Part shown: positions 5,873-14,612 of the stretch, piece after piece | How the letters are laid out: each line of letters starts with the position of its first letter | Numbering within the stretch: position 1 is the stretch's first letter | Source: UBA1189 sp045660385 | Lineage (GTDB): Bacteria > Bacteroidota > Bacteroidia > Bacteroidales > Bacteroidaceae | Length of the DNA: 35,331 nt | Assembly: GCA_045660385.1 (NCBI GenBank) | Contig: JAZRDT010000128.1 | Coordinates: 1 to 35,331, forward strand | Reading direction: 5' to 3' | Notes under the pieces: model-generated | The model's input: only the letters and a program-made list of their open reading frames with translations | What the model was told of the DNA's origin: nothing | The model's database searches: none | Position numbers and translations under genes: made by a program

Positions 5873-8059
5873 ATGCAAGGTCCGAAAGATAGAAAAATCA
5901 TCTCACGCTACTTCTCCATTATTGTTATGATGGCTGTGGTGGGTATTAGCATCCTTCTGAAGGCGCTGTATGTGATGGTGTTTGAGCATAACTATTGGCA
6001 GGTGGTGTCGAGCCGATACCTGGTAGACAGTGTGGCTGTTGAACCTCGTCGTGGCAATATATTGAGCGACAATGGCGAACTGATGGCCAGCAGCGTGCCG
6101 CAGTATACGTTGTTTATGGATTTCATGGTAAGCGATCGCGATGAGGTGCGACGTATCAAAGCGCAAAACCGACGCGACTCGTTGCTGCGAGTGCATGAAA
6201 CGGAGATTTGTGAGGGATTGCACCGCATATTGCCCGACAAGAGTGTCGAGGAGTTCCGCCAGACCTTCCGCAAGGGACGCGAGCGCAAGAGCCGCTATTG
6301 TAAGATATATCCCAAGCGCGTGTCCTATGCGCAGTATAAGGAGATAAAGAAGTTGCCCGTGCTCAGCCAGCGCTCCAGCATAGGCGGATTCTTCACGGAG
6401 AGCAACATTCGTCGTGAGAAGATTTATGGCTCGTTGGCTCAACGTACGTTAGGTGATGTGTATGCTAAGGTGGACTCGGCCAAAAATGGTATCGAGCTGG
6501 CCTACGATGAATACTTGCGAGGTGAACCAGGTTTGGGCCACAAGAAGAAGGTGAACAATGAGCATCTGACCATTGTGGATGTTCCGGCCAAGGATGGTAT
6601 GGATGTGCTGACGACGCTCAACGTGGAGATACAGGATATTGCTGAAAAGGCACTGCTCGATGTGCTGCATAAGCAGAACGAGGTGCATGGCGGTGATGCC
6701 CGCACGGGTGTGGTGATCGTGATGGAGGTGGCTACGGGCGACATCAAGGCCATTGTGAACATGAACCGTTTGGCGGATGGGAACTATTATGAGACGAAGA
6801 ATAATGCCCTTACTGATATTCTGGAACCAGGCTCGACCTTCAAGACGGCTTCGCTATTGGTGGCATTGGATGACAAGAAGATAAGCATTACCGACTCGGT
6901 AGATGCCAACCAGGGCCTATACAAGTTTGGTACGGCCACGATGCGCGACCATAACTGGAACAAGGCCAGTGCCTATGGCATGCTCAGTGTTCCGCAAGTG
7001 CTGATGTACTCGTCAAACGTGGGTACAGCGCGCATCATCGACGAGAATTACGGGAAGGAGCCGGAGAAGTTTGTAGAAGGGTTGCACCGCATGGGATTGG
7101 CAACACATTTTCCGCTGCTCCCCGGTACGGGCCGTCCGGTGATACGCAAGCCTAACAAGGATAAAACCAATTGGTCGCGCACAGCGTTGCCATGGATGTC
7201 GATTGGTTACGAGACGCAGATAGCGCCTATCAACATTGTGTCGTTCTACAACGCCATTGCCAACAATGGTAAGTTTATGAAGCCGCGTCTCGTGGAGGCA
7301 ATTCTTGAGGACGGACGGGTGGTAAAGGAGTTCAAACCCGAGGTGCTCGTTGATAAGATTGCTTCGCAGCATGCACTCGACGATATCACCAAGATGCTTA
7401 CCATGGTGGTAAACGAGCCTACAGGGTTGGGCCGACAGGCACGTTCCGAGGAGTTTCTCGTAGCGGGCAAGACGGGTACTGCGCAGATTGCCTCGGGCGG
7501 AGAACTCAAGGGAGGGGGACACCAACTCAGTTTCTGCGGATTCTTCCCAGCCGATGCTCCGAAGTATTCCTGTATCGTGTCCATTCAGACAAAGGGCGGA
7601 CTCATCTCGGGTGGTGGTGTAGCGGGTGTTGTATTTGGTGACATCGCCAAGCGCGTGATGGCACACGATGCGCGTCGCGATATCGATGAATTGATCGATT
7701 CCACTGCAGTGTTTATCCCCGATGTGAAGCGTGGCAACATTGCCGATGCACGTCGCGTGCTCGATGAATTTGATATACGCCATGAGTGGGATGCCAGTCT
7801 GCCCTATCGAAATGCTCGCCCTGTATGGGGTAAGGCAGAGAGTGCCGGGCATCAGGTGGAACTCACCGAGGTTACTTTCACTCCCACTGATGGCAAGGTG
7901 CCCAATGTGAAGGGCCTTGCTGCCAAGGATGCAGTATATATGCTCGAGGCTTGCGGGCTGCGTGTGCAGCTTTCAGGCATAGGCAAGGTGTATGCGCAAA
8001 GCATCCCGCAAGGTAGTGTGGTAAAGAAGGGGCAAACCGTCAGTTTGAAATTAAAGTAA
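5873..8059 (+). CDS. ftsI: septal penicillin-binding protein (FtsI/PBP3-type transpeptidase) with PASTA domain
   Basis: A 728-residue class B penicillin-binding protein that cross-links septal peptidoglycan in the periplasm. An N-terminal membrane anchor (about residues 16-36) is followed by the PBP dimerisation domain and the transpeptidase domain. The three catalytic motifs are present: S321-T-F-K (nucleophile Ser321), S380-S-N382 and K533-T-G535. The last 55 or so residues (from about 673, VPNVKGLAAKDA) form one PASTA domain, which E. coli FtsI lacks but which is known in transpeptidases of this phylum. It sits between ftsL and murE, 16 nt before murE, and works with FtsW encoded downstream. 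Confidence 0.94.
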   Translation: MQGPKDRKIISRYFSIIVMMAVVGISILLKALYVMVFEHNYWQVVSSRYLVDSVAVEPRRGNILSDNGELMASSVPQYTLFMDFMVSDRDEVRRIKAQNRRDSLLRVHETEICEGLHRILPDKSVEEFRQTFRKGRERKSRYCKIYPKRVSYAQYKEIKKLPVLSQRSSIGGFFTESNIRREKIYGSLAQRTLGDVYAKVDSAKNGIELAYDEYLRGEPGLGHKKKVNNEHLTIVDVPAKDGMDVLTTLNVEIQDIAEKALLDVLHKQNEVHGGDARTGVVIVMEVATGDIKAIVNMNRLADGNYYETKNNALTDILEPGSTFKTASLLVALDDKKISITDSVDANQGLYKFGTATMRDHNWNKASAYGMLSVPQVLMYSSNVGTARIIDENYGKEPEKFVEGLHRMGLATHFPLLPGTGRPVIRKPNKDKTNWSRTALPWMSIGYETQIAPINIVSFYNAIANNGKFMKPRLVEAILEDGRVVKEFKPEVLVDKIASQHALDDITKMLTMVVNEPTGLGRQARSEEFLVAGKTGTAQIASGGELKGGGHQLSFCGFFPADAPKYSCIVSIQTKGGLISGGGVAGVVFGDIAKRVMAHDARRDIDELIDSTAVFIPDVKRGNIADARRVLDEFDIRHEWDASLPYRNARPVWGKAESAGHQVELTEVTFTPTDGKVPNVKGLAAKDAVYMLEACGLRVQLSGIGKVYAQSIPQGSVVKKGQTVSLKLK

Positions 8060-8060
8060 T

Positions 8061-8066
8061 AGGAGG
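8061..8066 (+). promoter_or_regulatory. unusual strong Shine-Dalgarno before murE
   Basis: AGGAGG lies 9 nt before the murE ATG at 8076, in the 16-nt ftsI-murE gap. This is a textbook ribosome-binding site in a group where such sites are rare, and it supports the 8076 start. Confidence 0.6.
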
Positions 8067-8075
8067 ATAGCAGAT

Positions 8076-9527
8076 ATGTTACTCGCAGATATTATAAAGA
8101 ACGTACGTATTGAAGAGATTATAGGTGATGTACAGCGTGATATCGCCGATGTGCATATTGACTCGCGCCGTGTAGCCGATGGTCATCTTTTTGTGGCTAT
8201 GCGTGGCACGCAGGTTGACGGACACAAGTATATACAAAGCGCCATTGACAAGGGGGCGGCGGCCATCGTGTGCGAGCAGTTGCCCGAGGCATTGGCTGAG
8301 GGTGTCACCTACTTGCGTGTAGCCGATAGTGAAGAGGTGGTCGGACCAATGGCTACAGCCTTCAATGGTCATCCCACGGATAAGGTGCGCCTCATCGGTG
8401 TGACGGGTACGAATGGCAAAACGACCATCGCCACACTTCTCTACGATATGTTCCGAGCGATGGGTTACAAGGTAGGACTCCTCTCTACCGTGTGCAACTA
8501 TATCGATGGCGAGGCCATCCCTACGGAGCATACTACTCCCGATGCTATTACGCTCAATGCTCTGCTGGGTCGCATGGCCGATGAGGGATGCAAATATGTG
8601 TTTATGGAGGTGAGCTCGCACTCAGTGGCACAGCGCCGTATAGGCGGACTTAAGTTTGCCGGTGGTATCTTTACCAACCTTACTCGCGACCACATGGATT
8701 ACCATAAGACGGTGGACAATTATTTGCGTGCCAAGAAGGCTTTCTTTGATGCATTGCCCAAGGATGCCTTCGTGGTAACTAATCTTGACGATAAGAATGG
8801 CCTGGTGATGACGCAGAACACCCGTGCCAAGGTATACACCTATTCGCTGCGCAGCTTGGCTGATTTCAAGGGTCGCATCCTCGAACACTATTTTGATGGT
8901 ATGATGCTTGAGGTCAACAACGTTGAGGTCTTCGTGCAATTTATTGGTAAGTTCAACGCCTGCAACCTGCTTGCAGTGTATGGTACCGCTTGTCTCTTGG
9001 GCAAACGCCCCGACGAGGTGCTCACCGTGCTCAGCACGTTGCGCCCTGTGAATGGTCGGTTTGATGCAGTGCACTCGCCCGAGGGATTCACTGCCATCGT
9101 AGATTATGCCCATACACCTGATGCCATTACCAACGTACTCAATGCTATCCATGAGGTACAGGGAGGCAAAGGCCGTGTCATCACCGTTGTGGGTGCCGGT
9201 GGCAATCGTGACAAGGGCAAGCGACCTCTCATGGCACAAGAGGCAGTGAAGGGTAGCGATAAGGTGATCATTACGAGTGATAACCCCCGCTTCGAGGAGC
9301 CACAGGACATTATCAACGATATGCTTGCCGGACTCACTCCCGAACAGAAATCCAATGTGGTGACCATCACAGACCGTCGCGATGCTATCCGCACTGCATG
9401 CTTGTTGGCTGCGAAGGGTGATGTCATTCTTGTGGCGGGTAAGGGTCATGAGAACTATCAGGACATCAAGGGTGTGAAGCATCATTTCGATGACAAAGAG
9501 GTGTTGCGCGAGGTTTTTGGAATTTAA
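8076..9527 (+). CDS. murE: UDP-MurNAc-L-Ala-D-Glu:meso-diaminopimelate ligase MurE
   Basis: A 483-residue cytoplasmic Mur ligase that adds the third stem-peptide residue to UDP-MurNAc-L-Ala-D-Glu with ATP. The ATP-binding loop GTNGKTT is at residues 111-117. TTPDA and MEVSSHSVAQ are the usual MurE substrate-binding blocks. The motif D402-N-P-R405 is the signature of meso-diaminopimelate-specific enzymes (lysine enzymes have a different motif), which predicts Gram-negative-type peptidoglycan. The full Mur ligase domain order is present at normal length. The start is marked by an AGGAGG site. It is co-transcribed with ftsI and mraY. Confidence 0.96.
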   Translation: MLLADIIKNVRIEEIIGDVQRDIADVHIDSRRVADGHLFVAMRGTQVDGHKYIQSAIDKGAAAIVCEQLPEALAEGVTYLRVADSEEVVGPMATAFNGHPTDKVRLIGVTGTNGKTTIATLLYDMFRAMGYKVGLLSTVCNYIDGEAIPTEHTTPDAITLNALLGRMADEGCKYVFMEVSSHSVAQRRIGGLKFAGGIFTNLTRDHMDYHKTVDNYLRAKKAFFDALPKDAFVVTNLDDKNGLVMTQNTRAKVYTYSLRSLADFKGRILEHYFDGMMLEVNNVEVFVQFIGKFNACNLLAVYGTACLLGKRPDEVLTVLSTLRPVNGRFDAVHSPEGFTAIVDYAHTPDAITNVLNAIHEVQGGKGRVITVVGAGGNRDKGKRPLMAQEAVKGSDKVIITSDNPRFEEPQDIINDMLAGLTPEQKSNVVTITDRRDAIRTACLLAAKGDVILVAGKGHENYQDIKGVKHHFDDKEVLREVFGI

Positions 9528-9550
9528 ATATATAAGAAAGGAATATATAT

Positions 9551-10831
9551 ATGTTGTACTATCTCTTTGAATATCTAAACAAGTTCAATGTGCCCGGTGC
9601 GGGAATGTTTTCCTATATCTCGTTTCGCTCATTGCTCGCTATTCTCATTGCTCTGTTAGTGTCGACCGTCTTTGGTCGCAGCTTCATCAATATGTTGCAG
9701 CGCCAACAGATTACCGAGACACAACGTGATGCAAGCATTGACCCCTTCGGTGTGCAGAAGATAGGTACCCCCACGATGGGTGGTGTCATCATTTTGGCTG
9801 CCATCCTCATCCCTTGTCTACTCTTGGGCCGATTAGATAATGTGTATATGATACTCATGCTCGTTACCACCGTGTGGCTGGGAGGCTTGGGTTTTGCCGA
9901 CGATTATATCAAGGTGTTTAAGCGAGATAAGGAGGGATTGCACGGCAAGTTTAAGATTGTAGGCCAGGTAGGTCTCGGCATCATCGTGGGCCTCACACTC
10001 TACTTGAGTGACCAAGCTGTTATCCGTGAGAATATTGAGGTGCAGCGCGGTGCAAATTCGGCGACTGAGATTGTACACAAGAGCGAGGCGCAGAAGTCTA
10101 CCAAGACCACCATCCCCTTCGTAAAGAACAATAACCTGGACTACGCCAATGCCTTCAACTGGATGGGTGAGTATAAGCAGTTGGGAGGTTGGATTCTGTT
10201 TGTATTTATGACCATCCTCGTAGTGACCGCAGTGTCAAATAGTGCCAACCTCAACGATGGTATGGACGGTATGGCTGCCGGTAACTCGGCGATTATCGGT
10301 GTCGTCTTGGGAATCCTGGCCTATGTGTCGAGTCATATCTCCATGGCAGGTTACCTCAATATCATGTATATCCCCGGCTCGGAGGAGTTGGTGGTGTACC
10401 TGTGTGCTTTTGTAGGTGCTCTCATCGGTTTCTTGTGGTACAATGCCTTTCCCGCGCAGGTGTTCATGGGTGATACAGGAAGTCTCACTATTGGTGGTAT
10501 CATTGCCGTGAGTGCCATTATCATCCGCAAGGAGTTGCTCATCCCCATCCTTTGTGGCGTGTTCTTTGTGGAGAGCCTTTCGGTCATCATCCAGCGCTTT
10601 TATTATAAGATAGGTAAGAAGAGAGGTGTGAAGCAGCGCTTCTTCAAACGTACTCCTATCCACGACCACTTCCGTACCTCGGTAGCGCAGGTTCAGAAAT
10701 TGGATCCGGGGTGTACCGTTAAGGTGGCACGTCCCGATGCATTGCTCCACGAGGCCAAGATTACTGTCCGATTTTGGATTGTAACCATCATCTTGGCTGC
10801 ATTGACAATTATAACATTGAAGATTCGTTAA
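9551..10831 (+). CDS. mraY: phospho-N-acetylmuramoyl-pentapeptide-transferase MraY
   Basis: Integral membrane enzyme that transfers phospho-MurNAc-pentapeptide to undecaprenyl phosphate, forming lipid I. Family motifs are GTPTMGG, the catalytic DDYIK aspartates (FADDYIKV), NLNDGMDGMAAG, GDTGSL and the C-terminal PIHDHF, a variant of the usual HHH-containing loop. At 426 residues it is about 60 longer than E. coli MraY; the extra length is a hydrophilic insertion of roughly 50 residues after LSDQ (about 155-205), probably a periplasmic loop, before the NLNDG block. It lies 23 nt after murE and 7 nt before murD. Confidence 0.95.
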   Translation: MLYYLFEYLNKFNVPGAGMFSYISFRSLLAILIALLVSTVFGRSFINMLQRQQITETQRDASIDPFGVQKIGTPTMGGVIILAAILIPCLLLGRLDNVYMILMLVTTVWLGGLGFADDYIKVFKRDKEGLHGKFKIVGQVGLGIIVGLTLYLSDQAVIRENIEVQRGANSATEIVHKSEAQKSTKTTIPFVKNNNLDYANAFNWMGEYKQLGGWILFVFMTILVVTAVSNSANLNDGMDGMAAGNSAIIGVVLGILAYVSSHISMAGYLNIMYIPGSEELVVYLCAFVGALIGFLWYNAFPAQVFMGDTGSLTIGGIIAVSAIIIRKELLIPILCGVFFVESLSVIIQRFYYKIGKKRGVKQRFFKRTPIHDHFRTSVAQVQKLDPGCTVKVARPDALLHEAKITVRFWIVTIILAALTIITLKIR

Positions 10832-10838
10832 GACAGAT

Positions 10839-12170
10839 ATGAAGAGAATTGTAGTATTAGGCGGAGGCGAGAGTGGCGTAGGTGCTGCCATCCTGGCGCA
10901 GAAGAAGGGCTTCGATGTGTTCCTTTCGGACATGTCGAAGATTAAGGAGCACTACAAGCAGATGCTCGACGAGCATCACATCGCATGGGAGGAACAGCAG
11001 CATACCGAGGCGCTCATCCTCAATGCCGACGAGGTGGTGAAGAGTCCGGGCATACCGGGCGATGCTCCCATGATGCTTAAGATTGCCGAGAAGGGTATTC
11101 CCGTAATCTCGGAAATTGAGTTTGCCGGACGCTATACCGACGCCAAGATGGTGTGTATTACGGGTAGTAACGGTAAGACGACTACCACATCACTTATCTA
11201 CCATATTTTTAGAAGCGCCGGTTACAACGTAGGCCTTGCTGGAAATATCGGACAGAGTTTGGCTTATCAGGTGGCTATGTGCGACTACGACTGGTATATC
11301 ATCGAACTGAGCAGTTTTCAGCTCGACAATATGTATGAGTTCCGTGCCAATATCGCCATCTTGCTCAACATTACGCCCGATCATCTCGACCGATACAACC
11401 ATAACATGCAGGAGTATGTGGACGCCAAGTTCCGCATCGTACAGAACCAGACCGATGATGATGCTTTCATCTTCTGGAACGACGACCCCATCATTCAGCG
11501 TGAGCTGTCGAAGCATGGTATCCATGCCAAACTCTACCCCTTTGCCGAGGACAAGCGCGAGGGCGTGATGGCCTATACCGATGCCGACGAACTCTACTTC
11601 ACCGCTCCCTATGCCTTCAATATGGAGCAAGAGGAGTTGGCTCTTACGGGTAAACATAACTTGTACAACTCAATGGCAGCAGGTATCTCTGCATCGCTCT
11701 CGGGTATCAAGAAGGAGGTTATTCGCGAGGCTTTGGCAAACTTTAAAGGTGTTGAGCATCGCTTGGAATATGTGGCCCGTGTGCGCGGCGTAGACTATAT
11801 CAACGACTCGAAGGCAACGAATGTGAACAGTTGTTGGTATGCTTTGCAGAGCATGACACAGAAGACCATCCTTATCCTCGGTGGTAAAGATAAGGGCAAT
11901 GACTATACGGAGATTGCCGACTTGGTGCGCGAGAAGTGTGTGGGACTCATCTATATGGGTCTGCATAACGAGAAACTGCACGAATTCTTCGACCCATTCG
12001 GTTTGCCTGTAGCTGATGTACAGAGTATGCAGGATGCTGTGGATGCAGCCTACCGCATGGCGCAGAAGGGTGAAGCCGTACTGCTCAGTCCATGCTGCGC
12101 CAGTTTTGACCTCTTCAAGAGTTACGAGGACCGTGGTGCTCAGTTTAAGGAATGTGTGAGAAAACTGTAA
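10839..12170 (+). CDS. murD: UDP-N-acetylmuramoyl-L-alanine:D-glutamate ligase MurD
   Basis: A 443-residue cytoplasmic ATP-dependent ligase that adds D-glutamate to UDP-MurNAc-L-Ala. It starts with a Rossmann-like nucleotide motif (VVLGGGESGVG, residues 5-15), then KSPGIPG (68-74), the ATP loop GSNGKTTTT (109-117), ELSSFQLD, the metal-site region NITPDHLDRY and NDSKATNVNS at the C-terminal domain, all typical of MurD. Length is normal. It starts 7 nt after mraY, and ftsW follows 12 nt later, so these genes share one mRNA. Confidence 0.96.
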   Translation: MKRIVVLGGGESGVGAAILAQKKGFDVFLSDMSKIKEHYKQMLDEHHIAWEEQQHTEALILNADEVVKSPGIPGDAPMMLKIAEKGIPVISEIEFAGRYTDAKMVCITGSNGKTTTTSLIYHIFRSAGYNVGLAGNIGQSLAYQVAMCDYDWYIIELSSFQLDNMYEFRANIAILLNITPDHLDRYNHNMQEYVDAKFRIVQNQTDDDAFIFWNDDPIIQRELSKHGIHAKLYPFAEDKREGVMAYTDADELYFTAPYAFNMEQEELALTGKHNLYNSMAAGISASLSGIKKEVIREALANFKGVEHRLEYVARVRGVDYINDSKATNVNSCWYALQSMTQKTILILGGKDKGNDYTEIADLVREKCVGLIYMGLHNEKLHEFFDPFGLPVADVQSMQDAVDAAYRMAQKGEAVLLSPCCASFDLFKSYEDRGAQFKECVRKL

Positions 12171-12182
12171 GAAATACGAACT

Positions 12183-13418
12183 ATGGATTTCCTGAATAGA
12201 ATCTTCCGTGGCGACAAGGTGGTGTGGGTGGTGTTCATGCTGCTTCTGCTCATCTCCATTGTTGAGGTGTTTAGTGCTGCGAGTATGCTTACTTATGGAA
12301 AGGAGAACTACTGGTGGCCTATCCGAGAGCACAGCATCAACATTTTGTTGGGATTTGCCGTGGTATATATAGCACATCTTATCCCTTATCGTTTCTATAA
12401 GGCAGTGCCACTTGTGTTGGTCCCGCTCTCTATAGGCATGTTGATATATGTGTTAGTCAAGGGTGTAGCTACGAATAGAGCGGCCCGTTGGATTGACCTC
12501 GGCTTTATAACTATACAGCCTTCGGAATTGGCAAAGGTGGGTGTCATCATGGGTACGGCACTTATCTTGTCGCGTACACAAAGCGAGGATGGGGCCAATT
12601 CCAACGCAATGAAGTGGATATTGTGGATGACAGGAGCTGTATGTGCACTCATTATATCAGAGAACCTCTCTACGGCATTGCTGCTATTTGGTGTCGTGTT
12701 CCTAATGATGTATGTGGGTCGTGTGCCTATGAAGCAGTTGGGTAAGGTGGTACTCGCGATAGTAGTTGTAGGCACGTTGTTTGCGTCACTGCTATTGTTA
12801 CCCTATAAGACATTGGATAGCATGCCCGGACTGAATCGCCTCACTACTTGGAAGGCACGTTTTGAACGCTTTTTTGAGTCATCGGATCCCGTACCTGCGG
12901 CAAAATTTCAAATTAAAGATGAAAACTATCAAGAGACACATGCCGCGATGGCAATTGCGTCGAGCAATGTGGTTGGTCGTGGCCCTGGAAACTCGGTGGA
13001 ACGCGACTATCTGCCGCAGGCCTACTCGGACTTCATCTTTGCCATTATCATTGAGGAGTTGGGATTGCTGGGTGGGGCTTTCGTGGTGTTCCTTTATATT
13101 GTGTTGCTTGTGCGGGCCGCCAAGATAGCGCAGAAGTGTAGGGGGTATTTCCCGGCATTTCTGGTCATGGGATGCGCGCTGATGCTTGTGGCGCAGGCAA
13201 CGATTAATATGTTGGTGGCTGTGGGACTCTTTCCTGTAACCGGACAGCCTCTGCCGCTCATAAGTCGCGGCGGCACATCTACCATTATCAATTGCGGCTA
13301 TATAGGCATGATTCTCAGTGTGAGCTATTATACGGAAAAGATGATGGCCGATGCGCAGACAGCCTCGGAGGAACATTCCGAAGAGGATATACCCGAGATA
13401 TTGAGAGATGAAAATTGA
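12183..13418 (+). CDS. ftsW: peptidoglycan glycosyltransferase FtsW (SEDS family)
   Basis: A 411-residue polytopic membrane protein of the SEDS family, the septal peptidoglycan polymerase partner of FtsI. Hydrophobic segments run through most of the length. Family motifs are RAARWIDLGFITIQPSELAK, the SDFIFAIIIEELGL stretch that contains the catalytic aspartate region, and PLISRGGTSTI near the C-terminus. It lies between murD and murG, which separates it from RodA paralogues that usually lie elsewhere. The C-terminus is a short acidic cytoplasmic tail. Confidence 0.94.
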   Translation: MDFLNRIFRGDKVVWVVFMLLLLISIVEVFSAASMLTYGKENYWWPIREHSINILLGFAVVYIAHLIPYRFYKAVPLVLVPLSIGMLIYVLVKGVATNRAARWIDLGFITIQPSELAKVGVIMGTALILSRTQSEDGANSNAMKWILWMTGAVCALIISENLSTALLLFGVVFLMMYVGRVPMKQLGKVVLAIVVVGTLFASLLLLPYKTLDSMPGLNRLTTWKARFERFFESSDPVPAAKFQIKDENYQETHAAMAIASSNVVGRGPGNSVERDYLPQAYSDFIFAIIIEELGLLGGAFVVFLYIVLLVRAAKIAQKCRGYFPAFLVMGCALMLVAQATINMLVAVGLFPVTGQPLPLISRGGTSTIINCGYIGMILSVSYYTEKMMADAQTASEEHSEEDIPEILRDEN

Positions 13419-13445
13419 TAGATAAGACACTTAACGATAAGAAAT

Positions 13446-14564
13446 ATGAATATCCGTGTAATTATCAGTGGCGGTGGAACGGGTGGTCACATCTTCCCGG
13501 CCCTCTCCATTGCCAATGCAGTGAAGGCGAAATGTCCCAATGCAGAGATTCTCTTTGTTGGAGCCGATAATCGTATGGAGATGCAGCGAGTGCCAGCGGC
13601 GGGTTATCGCATCATCGGGCTTCCTGTTAGTGGATTTGACCGTAAGAATCTGCTGAAGAATGTCGCAGTGTTGTGGCGACTGATAAAGAGTCAGTGCAAG
13701 GCACGACGTGTCATCCGCGAATTCAGACCTCATGTGGCTGTAGGTGTGGGTGGATATGCCAGTGGACCTACACTGAAAATGGCTGGTAGCATGGGTATTC
13801 CTACGCTGATACAGGAGCAGAACTCTTATGCGGGTGTGACCAACAAATTGCTGGCTCAGAAGGCTCATCGAATCTGCGTGGCTTATGAGGGTATGGAGCG
13901 TTTCTTCCCCAAAGATAAGATACTGCTCACGGGAAATCCCGTGCGTCAGAACCTGCTAACCAATGTTGTCGCTCACGATGAGGCTATGCGTACCTTCGGA
14001 CTCGATCCCGCAAAGAGGACTATCCTTGTGCTTGGTGGAAGTCTTGGTGCGCGTACTCTTAATGAGAGCATGCTGCAGGCTTGGGATGCACTCAAGGATT
14101 CCAACGTACAGGTTATATGGCAAACAGGCAAGTATTACTATGAGCAGATTACCAGCCAGCTTAGGGGTAAGGAACTGCCCAATGTGCATGTGTGCGACTT
14201 TATCAGTAGTATGGATGCGGCTTATGCTGCAGCTGATCTGGTCATCTCCCGTGCAGGTGCTGGCTCCATCTCTGAATTCTGCTTGTTGGGCAAAGCAGTG
14301 ATATTGGTGCCATCGCCTAATGTGGCTGAAGATCATCAGACGAAGAATGCGTTGGCTCTTGTCAATAGGGATGCTGCACTTTATGTTAAGGACGCCGATG
14401 CTGTTGCACGGCTGCTTCCGTTGGCTCTCGAAACAATTGGAGACGAGGTTCTGTTGAGTAGTCTGCGCAAGAATATCCTTACTCTCGCTTTCCATAACTC
14501 TGCCGAGGTGATTGCAGATGAGGTGATTGCATTGGCTACGAAGTATAGAGACGAAAAGAAATAA
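13446..14564 (+). CDS. murG: lipid II synthase: undecaprenyl-PP-MurNAc-pentapeptide GlcNAc transferase MurG
   Basis: A 372-residue GT28 glycosyltransferase that adds GlcNAc to lipid I on the cytoplasmic side of the membrane, giving lipid II. The N-terminal G-loop GGGTGGHIFPALSIA (residues 9-23), the second G-loop GVGGYASGPTL, QEQNSYAGVTN, LGGSLGARTLN and the donor-binding SRAGAGSISEF are all present. It is the last dcw gene in the window: a strong hairpin terminator overlaps its stop codon, and the next gene is on the other strand. In most relatives murC, ftsQ, ftsA and ftsZ would follow here. Confidence 0.96.
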   Translation: MNIRVIISGGGTGGHIFPALSIANAVKAKCPNAEILFVGADNRMEMQRVPAAGYRIIGLPVSGFDRKNLLKNVAVLWRLIKSQCKARRVIREFRPHVAVGVGGYASGPTLKMAGSMGIPTLIQEQNSYAGVTNKLLAQKAHRICVAYEGMERFFPKDKILLTGNPVRQNLLTNVVAHDEAMRTFGLDPAKRTILVLGGSLGARTLNESMLQAWDALKDSNVQVIWQTGKYYYEQITSQLRGKELPNVHVCDFISSMDAAYAAADLVISRAGAGSISEFCLLGKAVILVPSPNVAEDHQTKNALALVNRDAALYVKDADAVARLLPLALETIGDEVLLSSLRKNILTLAFHNSAEVIADEVIALATKYRDEKK

Positions 14565-14590
14565 GAGGCCCTATTGTAGGGCCTCTTTGG
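14563..14590. terminator. bidirectional terminator between murG and lpdA
   Basis: Perfect 11-bp stem AAGAGGCCCTA (14563-14573) / TAGGGCCTCTT (14577-14587) with loop TTG, overlapping the murG stop codon. It lies between convergent genes and can serve both strands; it ends the dcw transcription unit at murG. Confidence 0.8.
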
Positions 14591-14612
14591 TGTATGCTTT
14601 AGCTCTTCCTGC

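Noticed and set aside
7013..9485. Long minus-strand frames (7013-7852, 8622-9485) across ftsI and murE
   Set aside because: They lie entirely antisense to strongly conserved genes with all catalytic motifs intact, with no promoter or family signature.
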